DNA from: Halobellus sp. MBLA0158
Lineage (GTDB): Archaea > Halobacteriota > Halobacteria > Halobacteriales > Haloferacaceae
NCBI RefSeq assembly: GCF_041477585.1
Contig: NZ_JBGNYA010000001.1
Span: 2,046,001 to 2,110,000 of the forward strand
Length of the DNA: 64,000 bases
Reading direction: 5' to 3'
The notes below the pieces were generated by a model. It had not been told where the DNA came from. It saw nothing but the letters and a program-made list of their open reading frames with translations, and did no database searches. Positions 1-10,427 of this stretch are shown one piece after another; the first letter of the stretch is position 1, and each line of letters starts with the position of its first letter. The position numbers and the translations under genes were made by a program.

Positions 1-750
1 TGGACCTTCCCCGCGGACCTCCCGCTCCCGGAGCTCGAATCGCGGGTCGAGGCCGCGCTCCGGACCGACTACGACCTCGTCGAGGTGTCTGTCACCCTCG
101 ACGAGCGCGGCCGGGCGTCGATCGTGGCCGCCCCGCCGTCGAGCGGGCTCTCGAAGCACCTCGACCCCGGCGAGCGCGCCGTCTCCGTCGAGGCCCTCGT
201 GCCGACCGGCGCCGCGCGCGGCGACGAAGTGATCGCCTGGGCCGACGGCGAGCGCTACGAGGCGACCGTGCTCGGTGTCGTCGACGAGGCGGACGCGACC
301 GAGGCGGAACCGACGCCCGAGCCTGACCTATCGGAGGACGAAGACCAGCCGGTGGCCGCCGAACCGACGGCCCCGGCGGCGGCCGGCGGTCGCGCCCGAC
401 TCACGCTCGCGGCGTCGCGAGCGACCGCGACATCGCTGCTCGCGGCCGACGACGTCAGGGTGGCGGTGCGGTCCCGCGGGAGCCGACGCGAGTTCGAGCT
501 CGTCGGGCTCCTCCGACGGACCGGCAAGCGCTTCCGGCGCGTCACCGTCCGCGAGGGGACCGACATCGCCGGGACGACGCTCGGCGAGACGGCGGTCCGG
601 GACGCCTACGGCGTCGCGGTGCTCGCCGTCCGCCACGGCGGCTCGTGGGTGATCGCGCCGCGGGGGTCCCAGGCGGTCGACGCCGGCGACGACCTCCTCG
701 TAGTCGGGAGCAAGAGCGACCTGGACGCCTTCGCGGGGGTGGTGGCGTGA
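1..750 (+). CDS. TrkA-C (RCK_C) domain protein, 5' end cut by window
   Basis: The reading frame is open from base 1, so the gene begins before the window; the first internal ATG (85) is not a likely start. The visible 249 residues have an acidic Pro/Glu-rich linker in the middle and end in a domain resembling RCK_C/TrkA-C (pattern GTDIAGTTLGE...GVAVLAVRHGG...DDLLVVG). Such domains bind ligands that gate potassium channels or transporters. The stop overlaps the GTG start of the next gene (GTGA), so the two are translationally coupled and probably act together at the membrane. The missing N-terminus may hold the ion-channel part. Family call is from motif reading; the exact transporter is inference. 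Confidence 0.75.
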   Translation, partial: WTFPADLPLPELESRVEAALRTDYDLVEVSVTLDERGRASIVAAPPSSGLSKHLDPGERAVSVEALVPTGAARGDEVIAWADGERYEATVLGVVDEADATEAEPTPEPDLSEDEDQPVAAEPTAPAAAGGRARLTLAASRATATSLLAADDVRVAVRSRGSRREFELVGLLRRTGKRFRRVTVREGTDIAGTTLGETAVRDAYGVAVLAVRHGGSWVIAPRGSQAVDAGDDLLVVGSKSDLDAFAGVVA

Positions 751-1982
751 CCCCACTCCAGGTCGGCGGCGCGATCCCGGACGATCCGACGCTCGTGAGC
801 GCGGGGATCCAGGTCCTCGGGCTGTCGGCGCTGGCCGCGGGGCTCGCCGCGCTCGCGGCCATCGTCTACCGCTGGTACGCGCGCGAGGAAATTCCCGCGT
901 GGTTGGCAACGCTCGTCGGCGCGGCGGGCGTCGCGCTCTACCTCAACGCCGTCGGGCTGTTCCAGCGCGCGGTCGGGACCGGCGCCACGGAGATCTTCGA
1001 CCCGTCGACCGTGCTCGTCAACGCGGTGACCCTCGGCGCGGCCGTCGTGGTCTCGCCCGCGGGTCGGGCAGTCGGCGACCGACTCACCACGAGCGCGTTC
1101 GCGATCGCGGGCTCCCGCCAGCTCGACACCGACGTGAGCCGGATCGTCAGCAGCGTCGGCCGCGTCCGGCCGGTCGAACTCCCCGAGGAGCCGGGCGACA
1201 TCGACGACATCGAGGGCTACGACCCCGTCCGTCCCGCGACGAAGGAGGAACTGGCGGGCAAGACGCTCCTCGTGCCGCGGCACCTCCGGGGCGAGGACCT
1301 CCGCGAGCGCGTCGTCGCGAGAATCAAGGAGGACTACGCCGTCGGCTACGTGGACCTCGAACTCGACAGCGACGGGGCGGTCACGCGACTCGGTCTCGGC
1401 CGTCGCATCGCCGGCATCGGCACCACGCTCGCGCCCGGCTTCGCGGCCGTCGCAGTCCAGGCGGACCCCGGTGCCGGCGCGTCCGCCGGCGACGCGGTGC
1501 AGTTGTGGCGGCGGGTCGAGCCCGACGAGACCGGCGCCGACACCGACGCGGAGGCGCCGGGCGTCGGGAGCGCAGAGCGCGTCGCGAGCGGTGAACTTCG
1601 TGCGGCGGGCGACGACGTCGCCACGGTCATCCTCGACGAGGCCGACGTCGCTGGCCTCGACCCGGAGGGGACCTATCGCCTGCTGACGCTGCCGACCGAC
1701 CCCGGCGCCGAGCGGGAGTTCACCTCGCTCCTCCGCGCGGCCGACGAGACGATGGACGTCGTGACCGTGCAGGCGGGAAGCGCCCTCGACGGCGCGGCGC
1801 TCCGCACGCTCGAAGCGACGGTCGCGGCCGTGCGCTCGTCGGGCGGCGCGATCGAGCCGATCCCCCCGCGGAGCCGCGAACTCGCCGCGGGCGACGACCT
1901 CTACCTGGTCGCGCGACCTGAGCGCCTCCGCGAGATCGCGGGGCTGGCGAGCGCGTCGTCGGGGGACGGCGCCGGGCAGTGA
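747..1982 (+). CDS. Membrane-anchored TrkA-C-like potassium transport regulator
   Basis: About 411 residues, chosen from the GTG at 747 that overlaps the stop of the preceding gene. The first 110 residues hold three hydrophobic segments (around residues 15-38, 50-70 and 90-110) that should span the membrane. The rest is soluble and acidic, with a C-terminal part (about 310-400) that ends in a TrkA-C-like strand pattern (AAGDDLYLVARPERLREIAG). With the upstream RCK_C protein it looks like a two-gene haloarchaeal potassium uptake or channel module. No selectivity filter (TVGYG) is visible, so it is not a canonical channel by itself. Convergent or tandem neighbours give no further clue. Confidence 0.65.
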   Translation: MTPLQVGGAIPDDPTLVSAGIQVLGLSALAAGLAALAAIVYRWYAREEIPAWLATLVGAAGVALYLNAVGLFQRAVGTGATEIFDPSTVLVNAVTLGAAVVVSPAGRAVGDRLTTSAFAIAGSRQLDTDVSRIVSSVGRVRPVELPEEPGDIDDIEGYDPVRPATKEELAGKTLLVPRHLRGEDLRERVVARIKEDYAVGYVDLELDSDGAVTRLGLGRRIAGIGTTLAPGFAAVAVQADPGAGASAGDAVQLWRRVEPDETGADTDAEAPGVGSAERVASGELRAAGDDVATVILDEADVAGLDPEGTYRLLTLPTDPGAEREFTSLLRAADETMDVVTVQAGSALDGAALRTLEATVAAVRSSGGAIEPIPPRSRELAAGDDLYLVARPERLREIAGLASASSGDGAGQ

Positions 1983-2069
1983 CCGAACGCCGGCCGCCCC
2001 GTCAGCGCGGCAGATCGTCCGCCGGTCCCACTGCGTAACGCTCAACTCGGCCCGGGCGCGAGTGAGGGT

Positions 2070-2363
2070 ATGGACACGGTCAACTGGCGGCTCTTCGCCG
2101 ACCTCGCCGAGGTCGCCGGCGGGCGGGAACACACGGTCTCGATCGAGGCCGACGCCACGGTCGAGGACGCGCTCGCGGCCCTGCTCGACGGGAGAGACGA
2201 CCTCCGGGAACGGATCTTCGACGGGGACGAGCTCACGGACGACGTGAATCTGATGCGGAACGGCTCGCCGACCTCCCTCTCGGAGGGCGTCGACGACGGC
2301 GACGAACTCGCGATGTTCCCGCCGGTGACGGGCGGGAGCGGAATCGGACGCGGCGACGCCTGA
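2070..2363 (+). CDS. Ubiquitin-like small archaeal modifier / MoaD-family protein with C-terminal extension
   Basis: 97 residues with a beta-grasp MoaD/SAMP pattern: an N-terminal strand (WRLFADLAEVAGG), an ATVEDALAALL helix, and the terminal strand DDGDELAMFPPVTGG. In haloarchaeal SAMP1 and in MoaD the chain ends at that Gly-Gly, whose carboxylate is adenylated by UbaA/MoeB and used for protein conjugation or as a thiocarboxylate for molybdopterin. Here eight more residues (SGIGRGDA) follow before the TGA, so the diglycine is masked. Activation would need proteolytic trimming, or this copy is inactive. The gene stands alone between a tandem upstream gene and the convergent spoVR operon. Confidence 0.8.
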   Translation: MDTVNWRLFADLAEVAGGREHTVSIEADATVEDALAALLDGRDDLRERIFDGDELTDDVNLMRNGSPTSLSEGVDDGDELAMFPPVTGGSGIGRGDA

Positions 2364-2379
2364 GGCGGCCGCGACGGGA

Positions 2380-4392
2380 CTACGACAGCCACTCGTCGGG
2401 CTTGGTGTCGTAGTCGACGTCGGCGGCCTGGATCCGGCGCTCCAAGTCGGGATCGAGATCGAACTCCTCGAAGCTCTCGCCGTCGTAGCGGATCCGGAGC
2501 CCCACCTCGGTCGGCTCCGGCTCGCGGTTCCGACGGCGCGCGACCTCGACGTCGTGTTCGTCGTACTCCTTCCGGATCGTCATCAGGTGGACCGGCCGGC
2601 CCCACAGCTCGTGGACGCGTTCGAGGACGTCCTGGGCCTGGTCGAGGTCGAGCATCACGCCGTTGTAGCGGTGGCCCAAGAGGAGCTCGCCGCGGTTGCC
2701 GAAGTTGTCGTCGAAGACCGCGATCGTCGGCTTCCCGAAGTTGGTGAACTGCAAGAGGAGCTTCTTCTTCACGTCGTCGGGGTCGACAGAAGCCACCCGG
2801 AAGTCGCCGGTCGAGCGGGTGTACTCGTAGGTGAAGTAGTTGTTCGACTCGACGAACTCCGGCGAGAGGAACGCGTCGACGAACGTCACGTCGTTGTGGC
2901 TCTCGCGGACCTCCCGCATCCGATCCCAGCCGGCCGTCCGGTCGACGTCTGCGATCGCGGCCTCGACGGTGTCGTACTTCTCGTCGTCGAACATATAGCG
3001 GGAGAGCTGTTCGAGCTTCTCCCGGCGAATCCGGCGGAGGAATCCGCGGTACTGCGGCTTCACGAGCGAGAAGTGACGCTCCGCGAGCCCCTCGTAGGTG
3101 AGCACCTTCCAGGGGTATCGGTCGACGTCGACCGCCTCGGGGTCCGACAGCGCCCGATCGAGCGTCTCCCAGTCGACGCGGGGGTCGCCCTCGGGGAGCG
3201 CCGCGAGATCTGAGAGCGTCTCAGAGCTGACCCCGTCGATCGCCGGGTGGGGCTCCAGGCGGTCTTGGACCTCGTCGAAGTCGACGACGTCGTGGAAGTT
3301 CCGCCAGGTGATCCCCTCGACGCGGAGGAGCTTGTCGGCGACTTCGCGCCTGTTTTCGGCGTTCTCGACGTACTCCCACAGCTCCTTGCCGAGCTTGTAG
3401 GGGTTCAGCCCCGGCGAGCCGAGCACCCTCGATTGGTGGTCCGCGTAGGTGAGGAACTCGTCCCTGCCGGCGAAGCGCTCTTCACCCATCATCAGCGACT
3501 CCCAGTAGGCGGCCCAGCCCTCGTTCATCGTCTTCGTCATCTTCTGGGGGGCGAAGTAGTACGCCTCCCGGCGGAGCAGATCCAGGATGTCCTTCTGCCA
3601 GGACTCCATCTCGACGGCCTCCTTGCTTTCGGGGTCGTAGACCGTCCCGTGCTCGCGGAGGAACCCGAGCACGTCCGTCCGCGGGTGGTCGAGGTCGGCG
3701 GCGGCCGCCTCCGCAGCGGCGAGTTCGTCGAGCCACTCGTCGTCGAAGACCGCGCCCTGGACCGTCTCGGAGAGGTCCATCTCGTCGAGTCGCTCCCGGA
3801 GGTCCTCCGGTTCGGTGGGCTCGCCGTCGCGGTCGGCGTCGATCGGGTGGTGCTGGTCGATCGTGTCCTCCAGGCAGGTGACGGCGTCGACGAAGCGCTC
3901 GACGGCCTCCTGGTCGATGTCGGGGTCGTCGACGTAGCGCTGGATCGTCTCGGCGTGGCGCTCCAGCATCGCGGCGGCGTCGAGGTCGCCGTCGCCCGAA
4001 AAGCGGGAGAACCACTCGTTGTTGCGGAAGAAGTCCGCGTGCGCCTCGACGTGGGTGATGACCGCCTTCTGGTCCGCGAGGGAATTCGACTCCTGGAGGA
4101 AGGCGTGGCTCGGATCGTCGTTGTTGACGATCTCGAAGGCCTTGCCCATCCCGAACTGGTCCTGCTTCCGCTGGCGGTCGTAGGTCATCCCCCAGCGCCA
4201 GTGCGGATAGCGGGTCTGGAAGCCGCCGTAGGCGATCAGTTGGTTCATCTCGTCGTGGTCGACGATCCAGTAGTTCACCGGGTAGGGGTCGAGTCCGAGC
4301 TTGCGGGCGAGGTTCGCGGCCTCCTCGACCGGCTCCTCCAGTCTGTCGGCCTCCTCGCGGGCGACGCGTCTGAATCGGTCTGGTCTGCTCAT
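2380..4392 (-). CDS. spoVR: SpoVR family protein
   Basis: 670 residues, a full-length SpoVR/YcgB-family protein with the typical N-terminal part (a helical region with [13 protein letters not shown] and [13 protein letters not shown], then [13 protein letters not shown] around residues 300-310) and a conserved C-terminal domain with [15 protein letters not shown]. Bacterial homologues are tied to stress response, spore cortex and biofilm phenotypes; the biochemical role is unknown. It is the last gene of a four-gene minus-strand operon: its ATG overlaps the TGA of the DUF444 gene by ATGA at 4389-4392. This prkA-prkA-DUF444-spoVR order matches the bacterial yeaG-yeaH-ycgB association, so the three proteins probably form one signalling unit. 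Confidence 0.95.
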   Translation of the reverse strand: MSRPDRFRRVAREEADRLEEPVEEAANLARKLGLDPYPVNYWIVDHDEMNQLIAYGGFQTRYPHWRWGMTYDRQRKQDQFGMGKAFEIVNNDDPSHAFLQESNSLADQKAVITHVEAHADFFRNNEWFSRFSGDGDLDAAAMLERHAETIQRYVDDPDIDQEAVERFVDAVTCLEDTIDQHHPIDADRDGEPTEPEDLRERLDEMDLSETVQGAVFDDEWLDELAAAEAAAADLDHPRTDVLGFLREHGTVYDPESKEAVEMESWQKDILDLLRREAYYFAPQKMTKTMNEGWAAYWESLMMGEERFAGRDEFLTYADHQSRVLGSPGLNPYKLGKELWEYVENAENRREVADKLLRVEGITWRNFHDVVDFDEVQDRLEPHPAIDGVSSETLSDLAALPEGDPRVDWETLDRALSDPEAVDVDRYPWKVLTYEGLAERHFSLVKPQYRGFLRRIRREKLEQLSRYMFDDEKYDTVEAAIADVDRTAGWDRMREVRESHNDVTFVDAFLSPEFVESNNYFTYEYTRSTGDFRVASVDPDDVKKKLLLQFTNFGKPTIAVFDDNFGNRGELLLGHRYNGVMLDLDQAQDVLERVHELWGRPVHLMTIRKEYDEHDVEVARRRNREPEPTEVGLRIRYDGESFEEFDLDPDLERRIQAADVDYDTKPDEWLS

Positions 4393-5735
4393 TCGTTGCC
4401 TCCGTCGGATCCTGATTCGGTCGACAGCACCTCGTAGATCGCGTCGGTGACGTCCTCGGCGGCGCCGACGCGGGCGACGACCACGCCGTCACCGTCGCCG
4501 AACGCGCTCTCGACCTCCTCTGCGTGGGTCGCGTTGATCGCGGTCCCGCCGGGCTGGGTCTCCACGTAGGCGTGGAGGTTCGCCGGGATGTCCCGCATCA
4601 GCGGGATCACCTTCTCGGTCGTGTCGTTCGAGGAGTTCTCGGAGTCGCCGGCGGCGAAGACGTAGCGGTTCCACTCCGCCCAGGGGTACTCCTCCTCTAA
4701 GATCTCCTTCGCGAGCTCGTAGGCGCTGGAGATCCGGGTGCCGCCGCCCGAGCGGATGCCGAAGAACTCCTCGCGGTCGACCTCCCAGGCGTCGGCGTCG
4801 TGGGCGATGTAGACGAACTCCGCGTTGTCGTACTTGCCCTGGAGGTACCAGTCCAGCGGCGTGAACGTCCGCTCGACGAGCTCGCGCTTGGTCTCCCGCA
4901 TCGATCCCGAGACGTCGCGGATGTTGACGACGACGACGTTCTTCTGCTTCTTCTCCTCGATCTCGGGGTGACGGTAGCGCTCGTCGTCGCGGCGGAAGGG
5001 CACCTCCTTGAGGCCCTTCCGACGGATGCGCTGGACGGCCGTCGTCCGCTCGACCTCTTCGGTCATCTGCGCGAAGGAGTCCCAGCGGCCCCGTTCCTCA
5101 CCGGGGATCGCGTCCCACTCGGACTCGATCCACGCCAGCGAGACGAGGATGTTCTCACCGCGACACCACTCGTAGACGGACTCGGGCGTCGCGCCCGCGA
5201 CGCGCATCGCCTCGCGGACGAACTCCTCGTCGAAGTCGGTCGCGAGCTTGCGCTTGAGGCCCTGTTTGAACAGGCGCTCGAAGTCGAGCGTGCTGTTCGG
5301 CCCGGTGCGCGTGACGTCGGTGAAGTCGCCTTCGACCTCCTCGATCACCTCCTTGCCCTTGGGTTCGAGGTCCAGGCCGAGCTCCTCGTCGAGCTCCTCG
5401 GCGAACTCCTCGGGGTCCATCTCGTAGTGGCCGTGCTCGCCGCCCTCCTCGCCCGGCTCGCCGTCTTCGTCCCCGTCTCCGTCGCCGTCGCCGGGCTGGG
5501 CCTCCGGCTGGCCCACGGGCTGGCCGACGTCCGGGGTGTCCCCTTGGCCCTGGCCGACGCCACCCTTGTCGAGGCGGTCGTACTCGAACTCCGGTAGATC
5601 GACGACCTTGATCGGGATCTCGATCGTGTCCGACTCCGAGCCGCTGAGGTCGCCGTAGCGGATGAACGACTCCAGGTCCTCGCGGCGCTCCTCGCCGATC
5701 TCCTTGAACCGTTCGAGGTCCTCTCTCAGTCCCAT
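4389..5735 (-). CDS. DUF444 (YeaH/YhbH-like) von Willebrand A-type protein
   Basis: 448 residues from ATG 5735; the same frame stays open far upstream but that part is antisense of the kinase frame and not coding. An N-terminal [14 protein letters not shown] segment, a Gly/Asp/Glu-rich linker (about 85-115), and a C-terminal vWA-like domain with the metal-binding DVSGSM motif (around residue 255) and [14 protein letters not shown]. In bacteria YeaH is functionally linked to the PrkA kinase YeaG in nitrogen-starvation and stress response. Here it overlaps the upstream kinase gene by about 10 bases and the spoVR gene by 4, indicating strict coupling. The kinase-substrate relationship is inferred from the bacterial pair. 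Confidence 0.93.
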   Translation of the reverse strand: MGLREDLERFKEIGEERREDLESFIRYGDLSGSESDTIEIPIKVVDLPEFEYDRLDKGGVGQGQGDTPDVGQPVGQPEAQPGDGDGDGDEDGEPGEEGGEHGHYEMDPEEFAEELDEELGLDLEPKGKEVIEEVEGDFTDVTRTGPNSTLDFERLFKQGLKRKLATDFDEEFVREAMRVAGATPESVYEWCRGENILVSLAWIESEWDAIPGEERGRWDSFAQMTEEVERTTAVQRIRRKGLKEVPFRRDDERYRHPEIEEKKQKNVVVVNIRDVSGSMRETKRELVERTFTPLDWYLQGKYDNAEFVYIAHDADAWEVDREEFFGIRSGGGTRISSAYELAKEILEEEYPWAEWNRYVFAAGDSENSSNDTTEKVIPLMRDIPANLHAYVETQPGGTAINATHAEEVESAFGDGDGVVVARVGAAEDVTDAIYEVLSTESGSDGGNE

Positions 5736-8011
5736 CGGTGGCGCACCTCCCGGAGGACCGCCCGGCTCGTCAGTTCGGCGGAGGCCTCGGTGTAGCCCCG
5801 GGTCGTCAGCTCCGCGATGGTCTGGTCCTTCAGCCGCTCGGTTTCGGTCCCCTCCGGCGGGTCGTCCCACTGGGCGGGGTCGAAGTCCTCGTAGAGCCGC
5901 CTGACGTCGCTCCAGTCGTAGGTGTCGAGCACAGAGCGGATCACCGGGATCTCCGAGAGCTCGACGTCGTCGACGGTGAAGCCCTCGTCGCGGTTCTCCC
6001 AGGCGTAGCGGTTCAGGGCGGTGATGATCTTCTCCCTGCGGAACTCCGCCACCGCGTCGGTCGGGCGGTTCCCGAGGTAGTCCTCGTCGGCGAAGCGGCC
6101 CAGCTGTTCGGTCTCGAAGAGTTTCATCAGGAGCGGGTCGGGGTCGACGGGGCCGCGTTCGGTCTCGACCTGCTCGTCGCCGGCCCACGCGTAGACGTGT
6201 TCGACGTACTCCGCGACCGTCTCGCGATCGACGGAGCGCTCTGCGAGCAGCGCCGAGAGGACGTCCGCTTCCTGGCGGTCGAGGATGTACTCCTTGGCCT
6301 GGGTGACGCGACCCTCGTACTCGGCGCGCTCCGAGCGGGAGAAGACCGGCGCGTCCTGGAGTGCGTCGGCCATCGCGTCCAGGACGTCCTCGGGGAGGAG
6401 CACGCGTTCGACGTCGAGGTCGGCGTGGCGCCGTCCGGTGTCCTCGTGGAGCAGGTCGGCGACGACGTCGCGGGTGAACGTGACGGGGATGCCGTGGACG
6501 CCGTCGTCGCCGTCGAAGTCGAACTCCTCGACGGAGGTCCGGGTGTCGCCGTCCTGGACGTAGCCGAAGTCGAAGAGCAGCGCCTTGTCGACCAGCTCGT
6601 AGCCCGACGGCACGTCGTCGGTGTCGAGCCGCGTGAGGACGCTGTACATCGCCGCGGCCTCGACGGCGTGGGGCGCGAGCTCGCGCTCGTTCACTGATCC
6701 GGGGCCGCTCCGCACCTCGACCGAAAGCGGCGCGCGGATCCGCTCGCGGAGGTCGGCCTCGTCGGCGACGGTCCACACCGAGGTCTCGTCCGTGAGCTCG
6801 CGGCGGATCAGCTCCGCTTCGAGCGAGACGTTGGTGAGGTACCGGAACTCGTGTTTGTCGAGCCGACGCTTGAGCGCCTTCAGCGGATCTCGGCCGTTCC
6901 GGTCGGCGTACTTGTCGAGCTCGGCGTCGAGGTCCGGGTTCGAGATGATGAGCAGTTGGGTGTCGACGTCCATCCCGATGCCCTTGTCGAGCTTGACGTG
7001 GCCCTCGTCGGGGACGTTCAGCAGTTTCTGGAGCAGGTCCGCGTGCTGGGCGGCGTCCTCGACGATCGTGAGCAGGCCGTTGCCCTGCGAGAGCACGCCG
7101 TCGTAGCTGAACGCCTGGGGGTTCTTCCGACCCCTGGAGTCGAGTTCGCGGAGCATCCCCGGCATCCACGAGCCGACGAGGCGCTCCTTCGGCGTGCCGT
7201 CGTCCTCGGAGTGGAGGACGCCGATGCCGCGGCCGACGTCGACGACGTAGTTCTTCACCCGGAGGTGGGTCGGGTCCGTGACCGCCGAGAACAGCTCGCG
7301 GGTCCCCTCCCGGCGGTACCGCTCTTCGAGGTGGTCGTAGGCCTCCCGGGAGAAGGGATCGAGGTCGTTCCCGACCGCGATCGGTACGTGGTCGCCGGAC
7401 TCGCGGTTCAGCGCCTCCAGCAGATCGGCGCGGACGTCGTCGGGGAACACGGAGAGGGGATGGGCCTGGACGGGGCTCTCGTACCAGTCCTCCTCGCGGT
7501 CGGGGTCAGCCTCCCCGCCGTAGGAGAGCCCGCGGGTGTCGCGGCCGGCGGCGATGTTCCACTCGACGGTGTAGCGCCGGCCCGAATCGGTCCGCGAGTA
7601 CGCGCGCAGGCCGTTGATGAGACAGCGCTTCAGTTCGGACTTGCCCGTGGCCGTCGGCCCGTCGAACCAGAGGATCTTCTCGGATTTGCCCCGCTCGGCG
7701 GCGATCGTCCGCAGGTCGTCGACGAAGCGGTTGAGGACCTCGGTGTTGCCCAACACGGCGTGTTCGCCGTCGTTCGCGGGGTCGTCGAAGAAGCGGTAGC
7801 GCTCGCGGATCTCGCCCTCTTCGAGCACCTCGCGGGTCCCCATCGACTCGATCGCATCGAGCAGGTACTTCGAGGCGTGGGCGGCGATCGAGGGGCGCTC
7901 GAAGGCGGCCTCGACGTACTCTGCGAGGCTCATCGGCTCCTCGTAGGTGCCGCGGAGGTGCTCGTCGGCGCGTTCGACGTAGTCCCGCGCGGCGTTCGTG
8001 TGTGCCGTCAT
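5726..8011 (-). CDS. PrkA-type serine protein kinase, second paralogue
   Basis: 761 residues. It carries a PrkA AAA-like N-terminal module with a Walker A box GPTATGKS (around residue 121-128), a segment on the start loop ([13 protein letters not shown]-like) and a C-terminal PrkA region with long helices. PrkA (YeaG) proteins are Ser/Thr kinases with an AAA-type fold and no eukaryotic kinase motifs. It is longer and more divergent than the neighbouring PrkA and lacks the Gly-rich GPVGSGKS box of that protein. The start at 8011 lies one base beyond the upstream gene's end at 8013, so both kinases are co-translated. Two different PrkA proteins side by side suggest a heteromeric kinase. Confidence 0.9.
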   Translation of the reverse strand: MTAHTNAARDYVERADEHLRGTYEEPMSLAEYVEAAFERPSIAAHASKYLLDAIESMGTREVLEEGEIRERYRFFDDPANDGEHAVLGNTEVLNRFVDDLRTIAAERGKSEKILWFDGPTATGKSELKRCLINGLRAYSRTDSGRRYTVEWNIAAGRDTRGLSYGGEADPDREEDWYESPVQAHPLSVFPDDVRADLLEALNRESGDHVPIAVGNDLDPFSREAYDHLEERYRREGTRELFSAVTDPTHLRVKNYVVDVGRGIGVLHSEDDGTPKERLVGSWMPGMLRELDSRGRKNPQAFSYDGVLSQGNGLLTIVEDAAQHADLLQKLLNVPDEGHVKLDKGIGMDVDTQLLIISNPDLDAELDKYADRNGRDPLKALKRRLDKHEFRYLTNVSLEAELIRRELTDETSVWTVADEADLRERIRAPLSVEVRSGPGSVNERELAPHAVEAAAMYSVLTRLDTDDVPSGYELVDKALLFDFGYVQDGDTRTSVEEFDFDGDDGVHGIPVTFTRDVVADLLHEDTGRRHADLDVERVLLPEDVLDAMADALQDAPVFSRSERAEYEGRVTQAKEYILDRQEADVLSALLAERSVDRETVAEYVEHVYAWAGDEQVETERGPVDPDPLLMKLFETEQLGRFADEDYLGNRPTDAVAEFRREKIITALNRYAWENRDEGFTVDDVELSEIPVIRSVLDTYDWSDVRRLYEDFDPAQWDDPPEGTETERLKDQTIAELTTRGYTEASAELTSRAVLREVRHRWD

Positions 8012-8012
8012 C

Positions 8013-10082
8013 TTAGCCCTCTAGCTCGCTCTTTGCCACCTCCGCGCCGGCGAACTCGAGCACCTCGCGTGCGCCCTCCGAGGAGTACCCCTGCTCGATC
8101 AGCGCGTCGATCCACGCGCTCCGCTCGTCGTCGTCGAGTTCGTTGGCGCTGACAAGCGCGGAGAAGTTGATGTTGTGCTTCTTGTCCTCCCAGAGCTTTC
8201 GTTCGAGGGCGCGGCGCAGGCGGTCGTTGTCCTGCGGATCGAAGGAGGTGCCGTCGCGGGCGCGCCGGGAGACCCAGTTCGAGACCTCCTGGCGGAAGTC
8301 GTCCTTCCGGTCCTCGGGGATGTCGAGCTTCTCCTCGACGGACCGGAGGAACGTCTCGTCGGGGTCCTGTTCGCGCCCGGTGAGTTCGTCCTCGACGGTG
8401 TCGTCGTCGATGTAGGCCATCACGTGGTCCATGTACTTCTCGCCCTGGCGGCGGATCTCGTCGATGTCGTAGGCCAGCGCGTGGCGGACGTCCTCGATGG
8501 CGCGCTCTTTGTACTCCTCGCGGACGAGTTCGAGGTAGCGGTAGTACCGATCGAGGTTCTCCTCGGGGATCGAGCCGTGGTTCTCGAGGTTGGCCTCGAA
8601 GTGCGAGAAGACCGTGAGCGGCGAGAGGTACGAGCGCCCGCGGTGGGTCGAGTCCATAATCGCCTCGGCGATCTCGTCGCCGATGAAGCGCGCGGAGACG
8701 CCGTCCATCCCCTCGGCGATGTCGGCCTTCTCCTCGCCGGCCTCCCGGAGCTTCCGGACGTCGACGTCGTCGCCGTCGTCGATCTCTCCGTTATACGCCT
8801 TCGCCTTCTGGACGAGCGAGACGTTCTCGTCGGGTTCGGTGATCCGCGTGAGGACGCCGAACAGCCCCGCCATCTCCAGGGCGTGGGGCTCGATGTGCAT
8901 ATCCGGCACGTCGGCGTTACGGAGCATCTTCCGGTAGATCTCGGCCTCCTCGTCGTACTCTAATACGTAGGGGAAGTCGATGCGCTTCGTCCGGTCGTTG
9001 AACGCCTCCATCTTCTCGTCGCCCTTCTTCTCCCTGTACTCGGGCATGTTCGTCCGCCCGACGATCACCTGGTCGATGTCGATCCGGGGGTTGTTCTTCG
9101 GCTTGATCGTCTGCTCCTGGGAGGCGTGCAGGAAGTCGTAGAGGAACTCCCGCTGGAGCTTCAACAGTTCCTCGCCGGAGAACAGTCCCCGATTCGCGTT
9201 GCAGAACGCGCCGGAGTAGTCGAAGGCGCGGGGGTCGGACTCGCCGTAGACCGCGAGCTTCGAGTAGTTGACGTCGCCGGTGAGTTCGGTCTCGTCCTGA
9301 TTCTTCTTGTCCTTCGGCTCGAAGGTCTCGACGCACTGGCGCTTGTTCTCGCTGGCGAGGAGCCGGACGATCTCGACGTGGTTCTCCAGGACGGTCTGGA
9401 GGTCGTCGTCGTAGCGCGCCAGGAGCTTGTCGAGGTAGAACTCGGAGGCGGGATCGAGCGTCTGGTCGTTCCGGATGGTGTAGGGCGCCTCCAGCCGCTC
9501 GTTCAGTCGGTCGATCACCTCGTCGCGCTGCTCCTGGGGGAGGAGCACGAGCGGGTCCTGATTCATCGGCGAGGTCACGACGTCGTCCTCGGGGTCCTGA
9601 TCGCGGATGACCTCACAGAGGTCGGTCCAGCGGAAGGTGTACATCCGGCCCGCGTCGGTCGTGGTGTAGTCCTCGAAGTAGCGCCGGACCATCCAGTCGA
9701 AGTGGGACTTCCCGGAGCCGACCGGGCCCAAGAGGAGCTTGATCCGCTTTTCCGGGCCGAGTCCGCGGGCGCCGGACTTCACCTTGTTCACGAACTCGTG
9801 GATCGACTCGTGGACCTCGCGGCCGTAGAAGGTGTTCTCGCCGTCGTGGAGCGGGTCCTCGGCGGCCATTCGGTACTCCACGACGCCGGCGTCCTCGTCG
9901 TAGTCGGTGCCGTAGTGGTCGAACATATCCGCCACGCGCTGGTGGGCGTTGCGGGCGATTCGCGGGTCCTCGTACACCGCATCAAGGTACCACTCGAACG
10001 ACTTCGCTTCGCGGAGGTCCGAGGGAACCGAGTCCTTGTACTGCCGACTGAGTGATTCGAGGGTTTCTCTGTCACCGTTCAT
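8013..10082 (-). CDS. prkA: PrkA-type serine protein kinase, first paralogue
   Basis: 689 residues from ATG 10082, close to the 640-690 residues usual for PrkA; the longer open frame to 10331 is rejected because the extra part is arginine-rich and lies over the promoter region. Walker A box LLGPVGSGKS lies near residue 115, followed by FRWTDLCEVIRDQDPEDD. The Pro-Asn-rich PKNNPRIDIDQVIVGRTN stretch and the C-terminal FSHFEANLENHG region fit PrkA. It is the first gene of the prkA-prkA-DUF444-spoVR operon. In bacteria PrkA phosphorylates protein partners during nutrient stress; the substrate here is unknown. Confidence 0.93.
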   Translation of the reverse strand: MNGDRETLESLSRQYKDSVPSDLREAKSFEWYLDAVYEDPRIARNAHQRVADMFDHYGTDYDEDAGVVEYRMAAEDPLHDGENTFYGREVHESIHEFVNKVKSGARGLGPEKRIKLLLGPVGSGKSHFDWMVRRYFEDYTTTDAGRMYTFRWTDLCEVIRDQDPEDDVVTSPMNQDPLVLLPQEQRDEVIDRLNERLEAPYTIRNDQTLDPASEFYLDKLLARYDDDLQTVLENHVEIVRLLASENKRQCVETFEPKDKKNQDETELTGDVNYSKLAVYGESDPRAFDYSGAFCNANRGLFSGEELLKLQREFLYDFLHASQEQTIKPKNNPRIDIDQVIVGRTNMPEYREKKGDEKMEAFNDRTKRIDFPYVLEYDEEAEIYRKMLRNADVPDMHIEPHALEMAGLFGVLTRITEPDENVSLVQKAKAYNGEIDDGDDVDVRKLREAGEEKADIAEGMDGVSARFIGDEIAEAIMDSTHRGRSYLSPLTVFSHFEANLENHGSIPEENLDRYYRYLELVREEYKERAIEDVRHALAYDIDEIRRQGEKYMDHVMAYIDDDTVEDELTGREQDPDETFLRSVEEKLDIPEDRKDDFRQEVSNWVSRRARDGTSFDPQDNDRLRRALERKLWEDKKHNINFSALVSANELDDDERSAWIDALIEQGYSSEGAREVLEFAGAEVAKSELEG

Positions 10083-10427
10083 TGTTTCTCCGTCTCGGGG
10101 AGCGACGTCGGGACCGGTCCTCGGGAGGCCGGCCCCGCGCGAACGATGACGCGTTCGCGGCACCACCGGGACGTAGCTCCCGTTGGTCACGCAGGCGGCG
10201 AGACGGCGCGAGGCAGCGGCGACGAGACGGCGACAGGGCGACAGAACGTCGGTATTCGGCGCGTGATGCGTGTGCGGGCAGTCGCTCGATCCGATCGACC
10301 GAGACTGAGAGTGTGTGAGGGATACGCACACATAAGCCTTCCTTCGGTTTCGCGGTTTATGCCCGCGCGGTCACCGAATCAGTCCGAACGCGACGATATT
10401 TGTAGGCTCGCACAGAAACGTCCTCGT
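10083..10427. promoter_or_regulatory. Divergent intergenic region between prkA operon and 10428 gene
   Basis: 345 bases without a credible gene. It must hold the promoter of the minus-strand prkA operon and of the plus-strand gene at 10428. An AT-richer stretch lies at 10330-10405 in an otherwise GC-rich gap: CATAAACC on the minus strand near 10352-10359 and a GATATTTG element on the plus strand near 10394-10401, about 30 bases before the ATG at 10428. The operon's 5' untranslated leader would then be long (over 200 bases). Small ORFs here are arginine-rich shadows. The exact promoters are inference. Confidence 0.4.

Noticed and set aside
606-2132. Long minus-strand open frame opposite the TrkA-C-like genes
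   Set aside because: It is the antisense of the acidic coding frames; its protein is arginine-rich and matches no family. GC-rich haloarchaeal DNA makes such shadows.
5736-7169. Upstream extension of the DUF444 frame
   Set aside because: This part is arginine-rich and lies over the second PrkA gene; the DUF444 protein starts naturally at 5735.
10083-10331. Extension of the first PrkA start
   Set aside because: The extra residues are Arg/Ser-rich, unlike the family N-terminus, and cover the expected promoter region.
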